Notes: generated by a model not told the origin, from the sequence alone. A DNA stretch of 64,000 bases from Planktomarina sp. (GCA_020630595.1 JAHDBC010000004.1:1-64000), one strand, 5' to 3'. Numbered from the stretch's first letter, positions 52,739 through 62,063 are shown. Made by a program: numbers and translations.

Positions 52739-53506
52739 TTACGCTGAAATCGGGGGCAAACCCACGGCGGCGCGGCCTTCGTTTGTCTTGATGGAAAAAT
52801 CGGTGCCACGGTGGGCGTCGCCGCCGGGTCCGCACAGATATGCGATGGCCTTGGCGACATAATCGGCCGGGATGTGTTGGTCGAAATCCATCTGTGATAC
52901 TGGGTTGATCCCGGATGCCTTGATTTCGCGCTGCATATCTGTGGCAACGGTGCCGGGTGACAAGCCGATCACACGGATGCCCTGATCGCCGTATTCTTTG
53001 TGCCCGCATTTGGTCAACGACAGTGCGCCGGCTTTGGACGAACAATAATGGCTCCACCCTTCTAGGGCGCCGGTGGCGGCACCGGACGAAATGTTGATGA
53101 TTGTTCCCGAACCCTGCATGGCCGGGATGGCCGCATGCATGCCGTGATACACCCCTTTCAGGTTCACATCGATCATGGCACCCCACGCCGCCGGGTCACT
53201 GTCGGTCAACCGGGCGATCGGATCCATGACGCCCGCGTTGTTGATCAGGATATCAACGCCTGTGAATCGGTCGGTGGCGGCATCGACGACGGCCTTGACC
53301 TGTGTATAGTCGGCAACGTCGCAGGCTACGGCAAGGGCGGCCCCCCCATCCAGGTTGATCTGATCGGCCAATTCGCCGATTGCGTCTGAATTGCGGGCCG
53401 CCAGAACAACATTTGCCCCCTGTTCTGCAAAATGGGTGGCGGTTGCCGCACCAATGCCCTTGCTTGCCCCAGTGATGATTGCGGTTTTGCCGGAAAGATC
53501 AGACAT
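52739..53506 (-). CDS. short-chain dehydrogenase/reductase
   Basis: The 255-residue classical SDR has the cofactor motif TGASKGIGAATA, NNAGVM, and the catalytic set in NISSGAATGALEGWSHYCSSKAGALSLTK. The long central and C-terminal region (SPGTVATDMQREIKASGINP) resembles sugar or polyol oxidoreductases. Substrate is unknown. It stands on the same strand as the pirin, GNAT and dehydrogenase genes but is separated from pirin by 83 bases, so shared transcription is uncertain. Confidence 0.85.
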   Translation of the reverse strand: MSDLSGKTAIITGASKGIGAATATHFAEQGANVVLAARNSDAIGELADQINLDGGAALAVACDVADYTQVKAVVDAATDRFTGVDILINNAGVMDPIARLTDSDPAAWGAMIDVNLKGVYHGMHAAIPAMQGSGTIINISSGAATGALEGWSHYCSSKAGALSLTKCGHKEYGDQGIRVIGLSPGTVATDMQREIKASGINPVSQMDFDQHIPADYVAKAIAYLCGPGGDAHRGTDFSIKTNEGRAAVGLPPISA

Positions 53507-53589
53507 GGCGTGCGCTCCTGCGTTTGGTCAAATGCATCCTGAACGATCCAACCGGAAAGGAAAAGATGCAGCAACGCACAGGTCAGATG

Positions 53590-54558
53590 TCAATCATCCA
53601 CAGTGTGGCTGCGCCCTTTGGCCAGACGGGGTTTGCCGATAGACTCAGGCAACGGGATAAAGTCCGCTTCGTCCCCCGGTACCGTGTCAAACCGCCCTTG
53701 GGCCCATTCTTCCTTGGCCTGTTCGATCCGTTCCGCACGCGACGATACAAAGTTCCACCAGATGTAGCGTGGACCATCCATCGGTGCGCCACCAAACAGC
53801 ATGAACCGTGCATCCGATTTTGCTTTGACGGTGACCACATCATTTGGGTGCAAGATCAGCAGTTGACCGGGGTCATAGGTTTGGCCGGTGACTTCGATCG
53901 TGCCGCTGATTGTGTAAAGCGCACGTTCTTCATAGCTTTGGTCGATGGGAACCACATGGCCCGCCTGCACCGTGATGTCGCCGTACAAGGTTTCTGATGA
54001 CGCTTTGAGTGGGGAGGTTACACCAAACCCCGACCCCGCGATCATGCGGGCACTGAACCCCGTGTCACCGCCAATGGGCAAATCATCAGCACCATGGTGC
54101 ATGAAGGCCGCATCGCTTTCTTCGTCTTTTTCTGGCAGGGCCATCCATGTTTGCAGGCCGAACAGATTTTGCCCCGAACGCTTGCGGTCTTCGGATGTGC
54201 GTTCGGAATGTACGATCCCTTTGCCCGCTTTCATCCAGTTCACGGCACCCGGTTCGATTGCCAAATCTGTGCCCAGACTGTCACGGTGGTGGATTTGCCC
54301 TTCGAACAGATAAGTGAGTGTCGCCAGATTGATATGGGGATGGGGCCGTACATCGATGCCTTCGTTGGTCAGAAATTCTGCCGGGCCCATCTGATCAAAA
54401 AAGATGAACGGGCCAACCATCTGGCGTTTGGTCGATGGCAGGGCGCGGCGCACGGTCATTTCCCCCAGATCCACGGCGCGGGGCACAATCAGGGTTTCAA
54501 CGGCATCAACGGTATTTCGATTTCCCAAAACAGGGTCGGGGCAGGGGGTCCAGCTCAT
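53590..54558 (-). CDS. pirin family protein
   Basis: The 322-residue bicupin has the pirin motifs MVGPFIFFDQMGPAEF, RPHPHINLATLTYLFEGQIHHRDSLG with the metal-binding histidines, and GKGIVHSERTSE. The C-terminal cupin contains FMLFGGAPMDGPRYIWWNFVSS. Bacterial pirins are iron proteins, some acting as quercetinases. The start at 54558 was chosen over an upstream in-frame extension because the family N-terminus begins near this point. It follows the GNAT gene by 23 bases. Confidence 0.92.
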   Translation of the reverse strand: MSWTPCPDPVLGNRNTVDAVETLIVPRAVDLGEMTVRRALPSTKRQMVGPFIFFDQMGPAEFLTNEGIDVRPHPHINLATLTYLFEGQIHHRDSLGTDLAIEPGAVNWMKAGKGIVHSERTSEDRKRSGQNLFGLQTWMALPEKDEESDAAFMHHGADDLPIGGDTGFSARMIAGSGFGVTSPLKASSETLYGDITVQAGHVVPIDQSYEERALYTISGTIEVTGQTYDPGQLLILHPNDVVTVKAKSDARFMLFGGAPMDGPRYIWWNFVSSRAERIEQAKEEWAQGRFDTVPGDEADFIPLPESIGKPRLAKGRSHTVDD

Positions 54559-54581
54559 GATGGGGCCTTTCTGATCAGGGG

Positions 54582-54866
54582 TTACAGAACGTCTTGCCAG
54601 TCTGCATGTTTGGCAATCTGCGCTTTTGCGAAGGGGCACAGGGGCAACACTTTCCACCCCGCCTGCCGGGCTTCGACAACGGCGCGTTCGACAAGACGTG
54701 CACCGGTTCCTGTTCCGCGCAGGGCGTCTGGCACGCTGGTATGATCAATGATGATCATCGCAGACCCGGCCTTGGAATAGGTCAATTCTGCAACCGCGCC
54801 CTTGGTTTCGGTCCAAAACCGCCCCTTGGTGTCGCCATCTTCGTGCAAAATGATTGATGGTGTCAT
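54582..54866 (-). CDS. GNAT-like N-acetyltransferase, YidJ/YjdJ type
   Basis: The 94-residue protein belongs to the small single-domain GNAT-like family (COG2388). It has AELTYSKAGSAMIIIDHTSVPDALRGTGTGARLVERAVVEARQAGWKVLPLCPFAKAQIAKH, including the shortened acetyl-CoA loop RGTGTG. The ATG at 54866 has AAGGA at six bases; a GTG one codon earlier is less well placed. It is probably co-transcribed with pirin. Substrate is unknown. Confidence 0.88.
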   Translation of the reverse strand: MTPSIILHEDGDTKGRFWTETKGAVAELTYSKAGSAMIIIDHTSVPDALRGTGTGARLVERAVVEARQAGWKVLPLCPFAKAQIAKHADWQDVL

Positions 54867-54962
54867 CACGCATCCTTTCTGTCCCTAATCTAGGGAATAG
54901 AACGCGGATAACACGGAAAGGTTCTGCGCGCTGACGCACAGACCCTGATCAAATGTGAGAAT

Positions 54963-55946
54963 TTATGTATTCAGCACGATTTTTGGTGCGGCGACCGTGC
55001 CTGCGCGGATGTCTGCAAACGCCTGCGCCCCGTCCGACAGCGCGCGCGGCTCTGTCCAGTCCAGCGGACCCAGATCACCCGAAACCATGGCGGCCACAGT
55101 GTCGCGGAAATCTTGGGCCGTATAGGTGTAGGTCCCGATAAAGGTGATTTCCTGCAGGGTCATGCGCCGAATGTCCAAACCGCCTTCGCCGCTGCCCAAA
55201 CCGATGTGGCCAATCACGCCGCCGGGGCGCACCATGGCGGATGCTGTTGCGCGGGTGGGGGCGTAGCCGACACCATCAATCACACAGTCAAATGGCCCAT
55301 GATCGTCCAGTCGTTCGGGAATGATCACGGTTTGCCCGCAATGTTCGAACAGGTATTCGCGGCGGGTTGGGTTAGGTTCGACAATCATGACATCGGTTGC
55401 ACCTTGGGCCTGTGCGGACAGGGCCGCACCCAGACCGATGGCCCCACCGCCAATCACCAAAACCTTGCCCAATGCACCGCCCATCGCATTGCGCACCAGC
55501 CGCACGGTGTGCCATCCGCAGGCCACAGGTTCCGCAAGTGCTGCCTGATCATGGGTCAGATGGTCTGGCACCGGGACAAGATTGTCAGACGGAAGTGTGA
55601 CGTATTCGGCAAACCCGCCTTCGCGTGGTGGCATCGAAATGATCTGCCGGGTTGGGCACAAATTATCGCGGCCTGACGTGCAGGCGGCGCATGTGCCGCA
55701 TGAGACAAGCGGGTTAACAGTGACCCGTTCCCCGGCACGATCCCCGCTTTCAATGACACCTGACACTTCATGCCCAAGGATCAGCGGGGCCGGGCGGCGG
55801 TCGTCATGGCCCAAAAAGGCGTGCATGTCGGACCCGCAAATGCCCACGGATTTGACACGCACCAAAACATCTGCCCCCGTTGGCGTGGGTTTTGGCATGG
55901 TTCTGAAATTCAGAATTTCCGGGCCGTCGTAGACAAGCGCGTCCAT
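54963..55946 (-). CDS. zinc-dependent alcohol dehydrogenase family protein
   Basis: The 327-residue medium-chain dehydrogenase has the catalytic zinc site (VGICGSDMHAF, LGHEVSGVI) and the four-cysteine structural zinc site SCGTCAACTSGRDNLC. The nucleotide motif is VIGGGAIGLGAALSAQAQGA. It resembles sorbitol/L-idonate dehydrogenases. It starts 3 bases after the HisD paralogue, so the two are an operon and probably act on the same compound in successive oxidations. Confidence 0.88.
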   Translation of the reverse strand: MDALVYDGPEILNFRTMPKPTPTGADVLVRVKSVGICGSDMHAFLGHDDRRPAPLILGHEVSGVIESGDRAGERVTVNPLVSCGTCAACTSGRDNLCPTRQIISMPPREGGFAEYVTLPSDNLVPVPDHLTHDQAALAEPVACGWHTVRLVRNAMGGALGKVLVIGGGAIGLGAALSAQAQGATDVMIVEPNPTRREYLFEHCGQTVIIPERLDDHGPFDCVIDGVGYAPTRATASAMVRPGGVIGHIGLGSGEGGLDIRRMTLQEITFIGTYTYTAQDFRDTVAAMVSGDLGPLDWTEPRALSDGAQAFADIRAGTVAAPKIVLNT

Positions 55947-55949
55947 GGC

Positions 55950-57257
55950 TTATTCTTCCGCTGACAAATCAAAGTTGCTGCCGGGGAAGTATTTGGCAAG
56001 GCGAACATCCGCAGCGCGGGCGTGCCCTTCCATCCCTTCCAGCCGGGATATGCGGGCAGTCGCAATCGCAACCTCTTTGCTGCCTTCGCGCGAAGATTTC
56101 TGCCACGTCACCATCTTCATGAATTTATGGACAGACAAGCCGCCGGTGTAAGACGCAGCGCCCGATGTGGGCAGCACGTGGTTCGTGCCGCTGGCTTTAT
56201 CGCCGTAAGACACAGTGGTTTCTTCGCCCAAAAACAACGACCCGTAACAGGTCAAACGGTCCAGCCACCAGTCGGTATCGTTGGCTTGGACTGATAGATG
56301 TTCAGGCGCATAAAGATCAGACGTTGCCGCCATTTCTTCGCGATCGGCGCACAGGATCACTTCGGCGTAGTCGCGCCAAGCGGCACGCGCGTTGTCGCGG
56401 TTCAGTTCTGGCAGATCTTCGATCAATTCCGGCACCCGTGCCATCACCTGTTCTGCCACATCGCGGCTGTCTGTCACCAGCCACACGGGGGAATTGTATC
56501 CGTGTTCTGCCTGGCTGACCAAATCGACAGCGGCAATTTCCACATCGGCATCAGCGTCGGCAAGGATCAGGCTGTCGGTTGGACCTGCGAACATATCAAT
56601 GCCCACCCGCCCAAACAGAATACGTTTGGCTTCGGCAACGAATTGGTTGCCCGGACCAACAAGGATTTTCGCCTTTGGCAGGCCAAACAGGCCAAACGTC
56701 ATGGCGGCAACGCCCTGAACGCCGCCCATCGCCAGAATTTTGTCTGCACCACAGACTTTGGCAGCATAAATGATGGCCGGCGCGATGCCGATACCGGGGC
56801 GGGGCGGGGAACAGACGGTGATGTGGTCGCACCCTGCGACTTTGGCCGTTGTCACCGTCATGATGGCGGATGCGATATGGCTGTACCGTCCACCGGGAAC
56901 ATAACAACCGGCACTGTCAATCGGGATCGCCTTTTGCCCTGCCATCAGGCCGGGCTGAACTTCCATCTGGACATCCTGAATGGTTGATTTTTGAAGTTCG
57001 GCGAAGCGTTTCACGTTGTCGTGGGCAAATTCGATGTCACGCTTCAGCTTTTCCGGAACCTTTGCGGTGGCGGCGTCGATATCTTCCGACGTTAGCATGA
57101 CTGGGCCGTCGTAGTTGTCGAATTTGGCTGCGTATTCAAGCGCAGCGTCATCGCCGCCTTTTTCGATGGCATCCAAAATGTCTTGCACGATCTTTGTCAC
57201 GTCACTTGCGTTTGATGTGGACGTCAGTGTCGCCTTTTTCAAATATTCAACGGCCAT
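55950..57257 (-). CDS. HisD-family dehydrogenase, probably sulfopropanediol 3-dehydrogenase-like (HpsN-like)
   Basis: The 435-residue histidinol dehydrogenase homologue keeps the metal and catalytic residues: SQAEHGYNSP, YAPEHLSVQ, SYGDKASGTNHVLPT and HARAADVRL. Here GDK replaces the GDY usual in biosynthetic HisD. There are no other histidine genes nearby, but a zinc dehydrogenase, a LacI regulator and a solute transporter are adjacent. This argues for a catabolic paralogue. HpsN, which oxidises 2,3-dihydroxypropane-1-sulfonate in roseobacters, is the best-known such enzyme. The start at 57257 lies 26 bases from a LacI-type operator. The substrate assignment is inference. Confidence 0.75.
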   Translation of the reverse strand: MAVEYLKKATLTSTSNASDVTKIVQDILDAIEKGGDDAALEYAAKFDNYDGPVMLTSEDIDAATAKVPEKLKRDIEFAHDNVKRFAELQKSTIQDVQMEVQPGLMAGQKAIPIDSAGCYVPGGRYSHIASAIMTVTTAKVAGCDHITVCSPPRPGIGIAPAIIYAAKVCGADKILAMGGVQGVAAMTFGLFGLPKAKILVGPGNQFVAEAKRILFGRVGIDMFAGPTDSLILADADADVEIAAVDLVSQAEHGYNSPVWLVTDSRDVAEQVMARVPELIEDLPELNRDNARAAWRDYAEVILCADREEMAATSDLYAPEHLSVQANDTDWWLDRLTCYGSLFLGEETTVSYGDKASGTNHVLPTSGAASYTGGLSVHKFMKMVTWQKSSREGSKEVAIATARISRLEGMEGHARAADVRLAKYFPGSNFDLSAEE

Positions 57258-57283
57258 GTCAGATTCCCCTTGGTTGATGAAAG

Positions 57284-57320
57284 TGTAAGCGCTTACATTC
57301 CTGAAATGCAAGCCTTTACA
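57284..57320. promoter_or_regulatory. two LacI-type operators in the hisD-like/lacI divergent region
   Basis: TGTAAGCGCTTACA (57284-57297) is a perfect 14-base palindrome with the central CG typical of LacI/GalR operators. A second copy, TGCAAGCCTTTACA (57307-57320), matches it at 11 of 14 positions, with centres 23 bases apart. They lie in the 93-base gap between the two genes, suited to controlling both. Confidence 0.8.
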
Positions 57321-57350
57321 TTCACGCCGGGTCCGTGAAACCCTTGGGGC

Positions 57351-58349
57351 ATGACAGATCGCAATCAAACCGCAACACTGGCCGATGTCGCGCAGGCCGC
57401 GGGTGTATCGACGGCCACGGTTTCGCGGTGCCTGAACGAACCCGAAAAGGTCAGCGAACGCACCCGCAAAAAGGTGATCGCAGCCGTCAACACACTGGGC
57501 TATGCGCCCAATTTTGCGGCACAGGCGATGGCCGCCCGGCGCAGCAAGACGCTGGGTGCGGTTATTCCGACCATGGCGAATGCGATTTTTGCCGAAGGGC
57601 TGAATGCGTTTCAGGAAACGGTGATGGAAGCGGGCTACACCCTGTTGGTCGCCACATCGAACTATGATCCGGATGAGGAAGAAACCCAGATCAGGACCCT
57701 GTTGGCCCGTGGCGCCGAAGGGTTGATGTTGATCGGTCACGAACGCAACCAATCCATCAAAGATTATCTTGCCAAACGAAATGTTCCGAAAGTGGTGGCT
57801 TGGGCCCATGACCCACAGCGTGTGGGATCATCGATCGGATTCGATAACGCGCGGGCAATGGCCGCCATCGTCAATCATGTGAAGGGGCTGGGGCACAACC
57901 ATATCGCGCTGATTGCCCCCCCGACCGAAGGCAATGACCGTGTGCAGGCCCGTATCGCGGGGGCTGCGGATGCCGTTGGCCATGCGCTGCCCACGGAAAT
58001 CGCAACCTATGATCTGGATGCGGCAGCGGATGCATTTGCGCGGTTGATGACGCTGTCGCCGCGCCCGACAGCGGTGCTGTGTTCGAATGATGTTCAGGCC
58101 GCGGGCGCGATCATGCAAGCCCGCGCCATGGGATTGGCGGTGCCGGGTGATGTATCGGTCACCGGGTTTGACGATCTTGCCATTGCCCGTGCCGTTGATC
58201 CTGCGATCACCACGGTGCGTGTGCCGCACAAACGTATGGGGCGCATGGTGGCCGAACAGCTTTTGTCGCGGTTGGCTGGCGGCGCAGACCGCATGGTCGA
58301 ATTGGAAACGACACTGGTGGTGCGCGGCAGCACGGCAGCGCCCCAGTGA
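57351..58349 (+). CDS. LacI/GalR-family transcriptional regulator
   Basis: The 332-residue regulator has the N-terminal helix-turn-helix and hinge (ATLADVAQAAGVSTATVSRCLNEPEKVSERTRKKVIAAVNTLGYAPNFAAQAMAARRS). A periplasmic-binding-type effector domain follows, with GFDDLAIARAVDPAITTVRVPHKRMGRMVAE near the end. It diverges from the HisD-like operon over two palindromic operators and probably represses that operon, and possibly the ABC transporter, in the absence of a small ligand. Confidence 0.95.
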   Translation: MTDRNQTATLADVAQAAGVSTATVSRCLNEPEKVSERTRKKVIAAVNTLGYAPNFAAQAMAARRSKTLGAVIPTMANAIFAEGLNAFQETVMEAGYTLLVATSNYDPDEEETQIRTLLARGAEGLMLIGHERNQSIKDYLAKRNVPKVVAWAHDPQRVGSSIGFDNARAMAAIVNHVKGLGHNHIALIAPPTEGNDRVQARIAGAADAVGHALPTEIATYDLDAAADAFARLMTLSPRPTAVLCSNDVQAAGAIMQARAMGLAVPGDVSVTGFDDLAIARAVDPAITTVRVPHKRMGRMVAEQLLSRLAGGADRMVELETTLVVRGSTAAPQ

Positions 58350-58402
58350 TGTGACCCGCCGGTGCGGGCTTTGCCCGCGCATGATGATATTTGCTGTGGC
58401 CG

Positions 58403-58460
58403 CAAGGGCCTTTGAGGGCGCTGCCCTCAAAACTCCCGGAGTGTTTTTGGCAAAATGAAG
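58403..58460 (-). repeat. Rhodobacteraceae intergenic repeat, copy 2
   Basis: The element has the hairpin GAGGGC-GCT-GCCCTC followed by CTCCCGGAGTGTTTTTGGCAAAATGAAGA and ends one base before the minus-strand ABC ATPase stop. It shares its terminal GCAAAATGAAGA and GGGC hairpin with copy 1 at 41838-41903. Confidence 0.65.
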
Positions 58461-58461
58461 A

Positions 58462-60165
58462 TTACATCCGGTCAGGTTCGAATTTTGGCATCAGGTCTAT
58501 CAGCGATCTAGTGTAGCTGTGTTGGGGCGCGGTAAAGATCGCTTCCCCCCCGGATTGTTCGACAATTTCGCCGTAGCGCATGACTGCAATGCGGTCGCAC
58601 ATCTGGCGCATGACGGGCAAATCATGGCTGATGAACAGCAACGTCAGATCAAGTTTGGCCTGCAGATCCTTTAAAAGGTTCAGAATTTGGGCCTGAATCG
58701 AAACATCCAGCGCGGATGTGGGCTCATCGCAGATCAAAAACCGGGGGCGCGATGCCAAAGCGCGTGCAATGGATATGCGCTGACGTTGTCCCCCTGAAAA
58801 TGCATGCGGGTATTTCAGGGCCGCATCCGCATCCAGTTCGACCAGCGCCAGAAGATCAGCCGCAATAGTGCGTGCGGCAGACGTTGAAGGGGCGGTCCCG
58901 TTCACCCGGATGGGTTCGGCAACGATATCGCCTACACGCATGCGCGCGTTGAGGGATGAATAGGGATCCTGAAACACCATCTGCACTTGTCTGCGGCGCA
59001 GGATTTCTTCGCCTGTTTTGGGCTTTTCGTGCAACGGGTCGCCGTTGAAGTGGATTTCGCCGGATGTTGGTTTGTGAATACCCGTGATCAGCCGCGCGAT
59101 GGTGGATTTGCCGGATCCGGATTCACCAACAATGCCAAAGGTTTCGCCTGCTTTCACATGAAAACTGACATCTTTGACCGCATGGTTTTCCTGCGCCTTA
59201 CCGCCAAACAGCCCCCCGCCAGACCGGAACACCTTGTTCAGGCTTGCGACTGTCAGCATGGCCTGACCATCGATTTGCCGTGCCGGCCCATCGCCCAGCC
59301 AGTGGGTGTTTAGATCAATGTCTGCCTTGGGCGGGGTGCCCGACTGGGCGTAATCGACGCGCGTAAAGCGATCGATGCGTTTGTTTGATGGCGGCACGGC
59401 GCTGATCAGCACCTTGGTGTAGGGGTGCTGTGGTTGGCCGATGATCTGCGCCGTGTCACCCAATTCGACCAGCTTGCCCCGGTACATCACGGCCACCCGG
59501 TCGGCGGTTTCGGCGATCACACCCATATCGTGGGTCACAAGGATCATGCCGACGTTTTCTTCGCGGCACAGCCGTTTGATCAGATCAAGGATCTGGGCCT
59601 GAATGGAAACATCCAGCGCAGTTGTTGGTTCATCCGCAATGATCAGGTCCGGTTCTGCACAAAGGGCAAGTGCGATGACGACCCGTTGGCGCATCCCGCC
59701 GGAAAATTCGTGCGGATATTGTTTGATCCGGTTCGGGGCGTCAGCAATGCCCACCTGTTCCAGCAGGCGAATGGCGCGTTCTTTGGCTTCGGCAGTGCCG
59801 ACATGCAGGTGATGGTCGATGGTTTCGATCAGTTGGTTTTCGATGGTTTCCAACGGGTTCAGGGATGTCATCGGATCCTGAAAGATCATGCCGATCCGCT
59901 TGCCCCGCAAGCTGCGCATTTTGGCGGCATTCAGGGCATCGATCCGGTCGCCTTCCAACGACACGGTTCCGCCGGCGATGCGGCCGGGCGATGACAACAG
60001 GCCCATGACCGCATTGCCGATGGTGGATTTGCCAGCACCGGATTCGCCGACAATCCCCAAAATCTCGCCGCGTTCCACGGTGAGTGAGACATCATCCACC
60101 GCCGTAAAGATGCCGTGGCGGACGGGGTATTCGACGGTCAGGTTTTCAATGTCGAGAAGGGCCAT
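58462..60165 (-). CDS. dipeptide/oligopeptide-type ABC transporter ATPase, two fused nucleotide-binding domains
   Basis: The 567-residue protein is a DppD-DppF type fusion. The first half has Walker A GESGAGKST, signature FSGGMRQR and Walker B LIIADEPTTALD. The second half has GESGSGKST, FSGGQRQR and FLICDEPTSALD. Each half ends with the OppD/OppF-type C-terminal region (HPYTKVLISAVP; HSYTRSLIDLMPKF). It powers import through the two permeases encoded just upstream (4-base gap to the DppC-like gene). Confidence 0.95.
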   Translation of the reverse strand: MALLDIENLTVEYPVRHGIFTAVDDVSLTVERGEILGIVGESGAGKSTIGNAVMGLLSSPGRIAGGTVSLEGDRIDALNAAKMRSLRGKRIGMIFQDPMTSLNPLETIENQLIETIDHHLHVGTAEAKERAIRLLEQVGIADAPNRIKQYPHEFSGGMRQRVVIALALCAEPDLIIADEPTTALDVSIQAQILDLIKRLCREENVGMILVTHDMGVIAETADRVAVMYRGKLVELGDTAQIIGQPQHPYTKVLISAVPPSNKRIDRFTRVDYAQSGTPPKADIDLNTHWLGDGPARQIDGQAMLTVASLNKVFRSGGGLFGGKAQENHAVKDVSFHVKAGETFGIVGESGSGKSTIARLITGIHKPTSGEIHFNGDPLHEKPKTGEEILRRRQVQMVFQDPYSSLNARMRVGDIVAEPIRVNGTAPSTSAARTIAADLLALVELDADAALKYPHAFSGGQRQRISIARALASRPRFLICDEPTSALDVSIQAQILNLLKDLQAKLDLTLLFISHDLPVMRQMCDRIAVMRYGEIVEQSGGEAIFTAPQHSYTRSLIDLMPKFEPDRM

Positions 60166-60169
60166 GGGA

Positions 60170-61084
60170 TCAATCCAACTTTGGGTTCAGGACGTTGCGC
60201 AGCCAATCGCCCAACAGGTTCACCGATAGCGCCAGCGCCAAAAGCGTGCCTGCCGGGAAAAACAGGATCCACCATTCGCCAGAGAACAAGTACCCCTGAC
60301 CGATACGGATCAGAGTGCCCAATGACGGCTGGGTGGGCGGGGCGCCAACCCCCAGAAATGACAGCGTTGCTTCGGCAATGATGGCAAGGGCCAGCGAAAT
60401 CGTGGCAATCACCAGAACCGATGCGACGATGTTGGGCAGGATATGCCTGACGGCAATCGCGATGGGGCCACGTCCGATTAGGATCGCGGCTTCGACATAT
60501 TCTTTTTGGCGTTCCACCATGGCTGACCCACGCACCACGCGGGCAAACTGCACCCAATCGGACAGACCAATGGAAATGATCAGCACCCAAATCGCCATTT
60601 CTTCGCGCAGGTGCACGGGCGTGATGCCCTTGGCAATGCCGAAAACCAGCATGGCAATCAGAATGGCGGGGAATGACAGCTGAATGTCGGCGAGCCGCAT
60701 GATGATCGCATCCGTGCGTCCGCCCGCCATTGCCGCAAGCAGCCCCAAGGACACGCCCAGGACCAGCGCAAACGCGACAGAAGCGACACCGACAAACAGC
60801 GAAATGCGCATGCCGTACAAGATCGTGGAAAATACATCGCGGCCCTGATCATCGGTGCCCAGCCAGAACGTATCGCCTGTGAATTGGTTGGGTTCCATCG
60901 GTTTGGAAAACCCGTTCATCAGGTTCAGGGACCCCGGGTTGAACGGGTCATGGGGGGCAATCAGGGGCGCGAACACGGCTGACAGGATCAGGATCATTGC
61001 AACGGTGAAGCTGACGATCGCCACTGGGGATCGTTTGAATTTCCAGAAAAAGTCAGAAGACAGGAAGGCGTGCATGCGTGTCAT
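60170..61084 (-). CDS. ABC transporter permease, DppC-like
   Basis: The 304-residue inner-membrane permease has a short cytosolic N-terminus, the OppC_N helix (SPVAIVSFTVAMILILSAVFAPLIAPHDP). Typical FWLGTDDQGRDVFSTILYGMRISLFVGV follows, and the EAA loop is in VVRGSAMVERQKEYVEAAILIG. It overlaps the other permease gene by 4 bases. Confidence 0.93.
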   Translation of the reverse strand: MTRMHAFLSSDFFWKFKRSPVAIVSFTVAMILILSAVFAPLIAPHDPFNPGSLNLMNGFSKPMEPNQFTGDTFWLGTDDQGRDVFSTILYGMRISLFVGVASVAFALVLGVSLGLLAAMAGGRTDAIIMRLADIQLSFPAILIAMLVFGIAKGITPVHLREEMAIWVLIISIGLSDWVQFARVVRGSAMVERQKEYVEAAILIGRGPIAIAVRHILPNIVASVLVIATISLALAIIAEATLSFLGVGAPPTQPSLGTLIRIGQGYLFSGEWWILFFPAGTLLALALSVNLLGDWLRNVLNPKLD

Positions 61085-62055
61085 GTGTTTTCCCCCGCGC
61101 GCAGCCGTGGGTCGATGATCACGTACAGAATATCAACGATCAGGTTGATCGCCACGAACATCACACTGATCATCATCAAGTAGCTGGCCATGACAGGGAT
61201 ATCGACAAACCGCACGCTGTCGATGAACAACAGCCCCACGCCGGGCCATTGGAATACGGTTTCCGTGATGATCGCAAAGGCAATGATTGACCCAAGCTGA
61301 AGCCCCGTGATCGTGATCACCGGGATCAGTGTGTTTTTGATCGCGTGGCGGAAATGGATTGACCGGTCAGTCAGGCCCCGGGCGCGGGCAAAGCGGATGT
61401 AATCGCTGCCCAACACCTCTGTCATTTCAGATCGGACCAACCGCATGATCAGGGTCATTTGATAAAGCCCAAGCGTGATGGCCGGCAAAATCAGCGCCTT
61501 TAACCCGCTGCCGGTCAAAAGGCCGGTGGTCCACCAGCCGATCTGAACCGTTTCGCCACGCCCAAACGATGGCAACCATCCAAGTTCCACCGCAAACACA
61601 TAGATCAACAGGATGCCGATCAGAAACGTCGGCAAGCTGACACCAACCAATGACACCGTCAGGATCAGGTTTGTCAGCCAACCCTTTGGTTTCAAAGCGG
61701 TATAGACACCCAAAACAACACCGACAACCACCGCAAAAATCGCCGAAATCAGTGCAAGTTCCAGCGTCGCAGGCAGCCGTTCGATAAAGATATCCATCAC
61801 AGGGCGCCCCTGACGAAAGCTGACGCCCAAGTCGCCTTGGACGGCGTCTTTCAGGAAATTCCAGTATTGAACGATGAAGGGATCGTTCAGGCCCAGTACA
61901 TCCCGCAGCCGTTCAATATCAGCTTGCGTGCGTTCCTGACCCAGCAGGTTGTCGACCGGGTCGCCAACAAAGCGGAACATCGAAAACGCCACCAGCCCGA
62001 CAGCCAGCAGAACAAAAAATGACTGCAGCACCCGGCGCAGAATGTACAAAGCCAT
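61081..62055 (-). CDS. ABC transporter permease, DppB-like
   Basis: The 324-residue permease begins MALYILRRVLQSFFVLLAVGLVAFSMFRFVGDPV, typical of the DppB/OppB family. It contains LGLNDPFIVQYWNFLKDAVQGDLGVSF and the EAA loop LVRSEMTEVLGSDYIRFARARGL. It follows the binding-protein gene by 8 bases and pairs with the DppC-like permease. Confidence 0.93.
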   Translation of the reverse strand: MALYILRRVLQSFFVLLAVGLVAFSMFRFVGDPVDNLLGQERTQADIERLRDVLGLNDPFIVQYWNFLKDAVQGDLGVSFRQGRPVMDIFIERLPATLELALISAIFAVVVGVVLGVYTALKPKGWLTNLILTVSLVGVSLPTFLIGILLIYVFAVELGWLPSFGRGETVQIGWWTTGLLTGSGLKALILPAITLGLYQMTLIMRLVRSEMTEVLGSDYIRFARARGLTDRSIHFRHAIKNTLIPVITITGLQLGSIIAFAIITETVFQWPGVGLLFIDSVRFVDIPVMASYLMMISVMFVAINLIVDILYVIIDPRLRAGENT

Positions 62056-62063
62056 GGAACGAC

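Noticed and set aside
56298-56987. Plus-strand open frame opposite the HisD-like gene
   Set aside because: It is antisense to a well conserved enzyme and shows no domain; treated as a shadow frame.
55950-57257. Biosynthetic histidinol dehydrogenase (hisD)
   Set aside because: No other histidine genes nearby, GDK in place of GDY, and a LacI regulator with dehydrogenase and transporter neighbours point to a catabolic paralogue.
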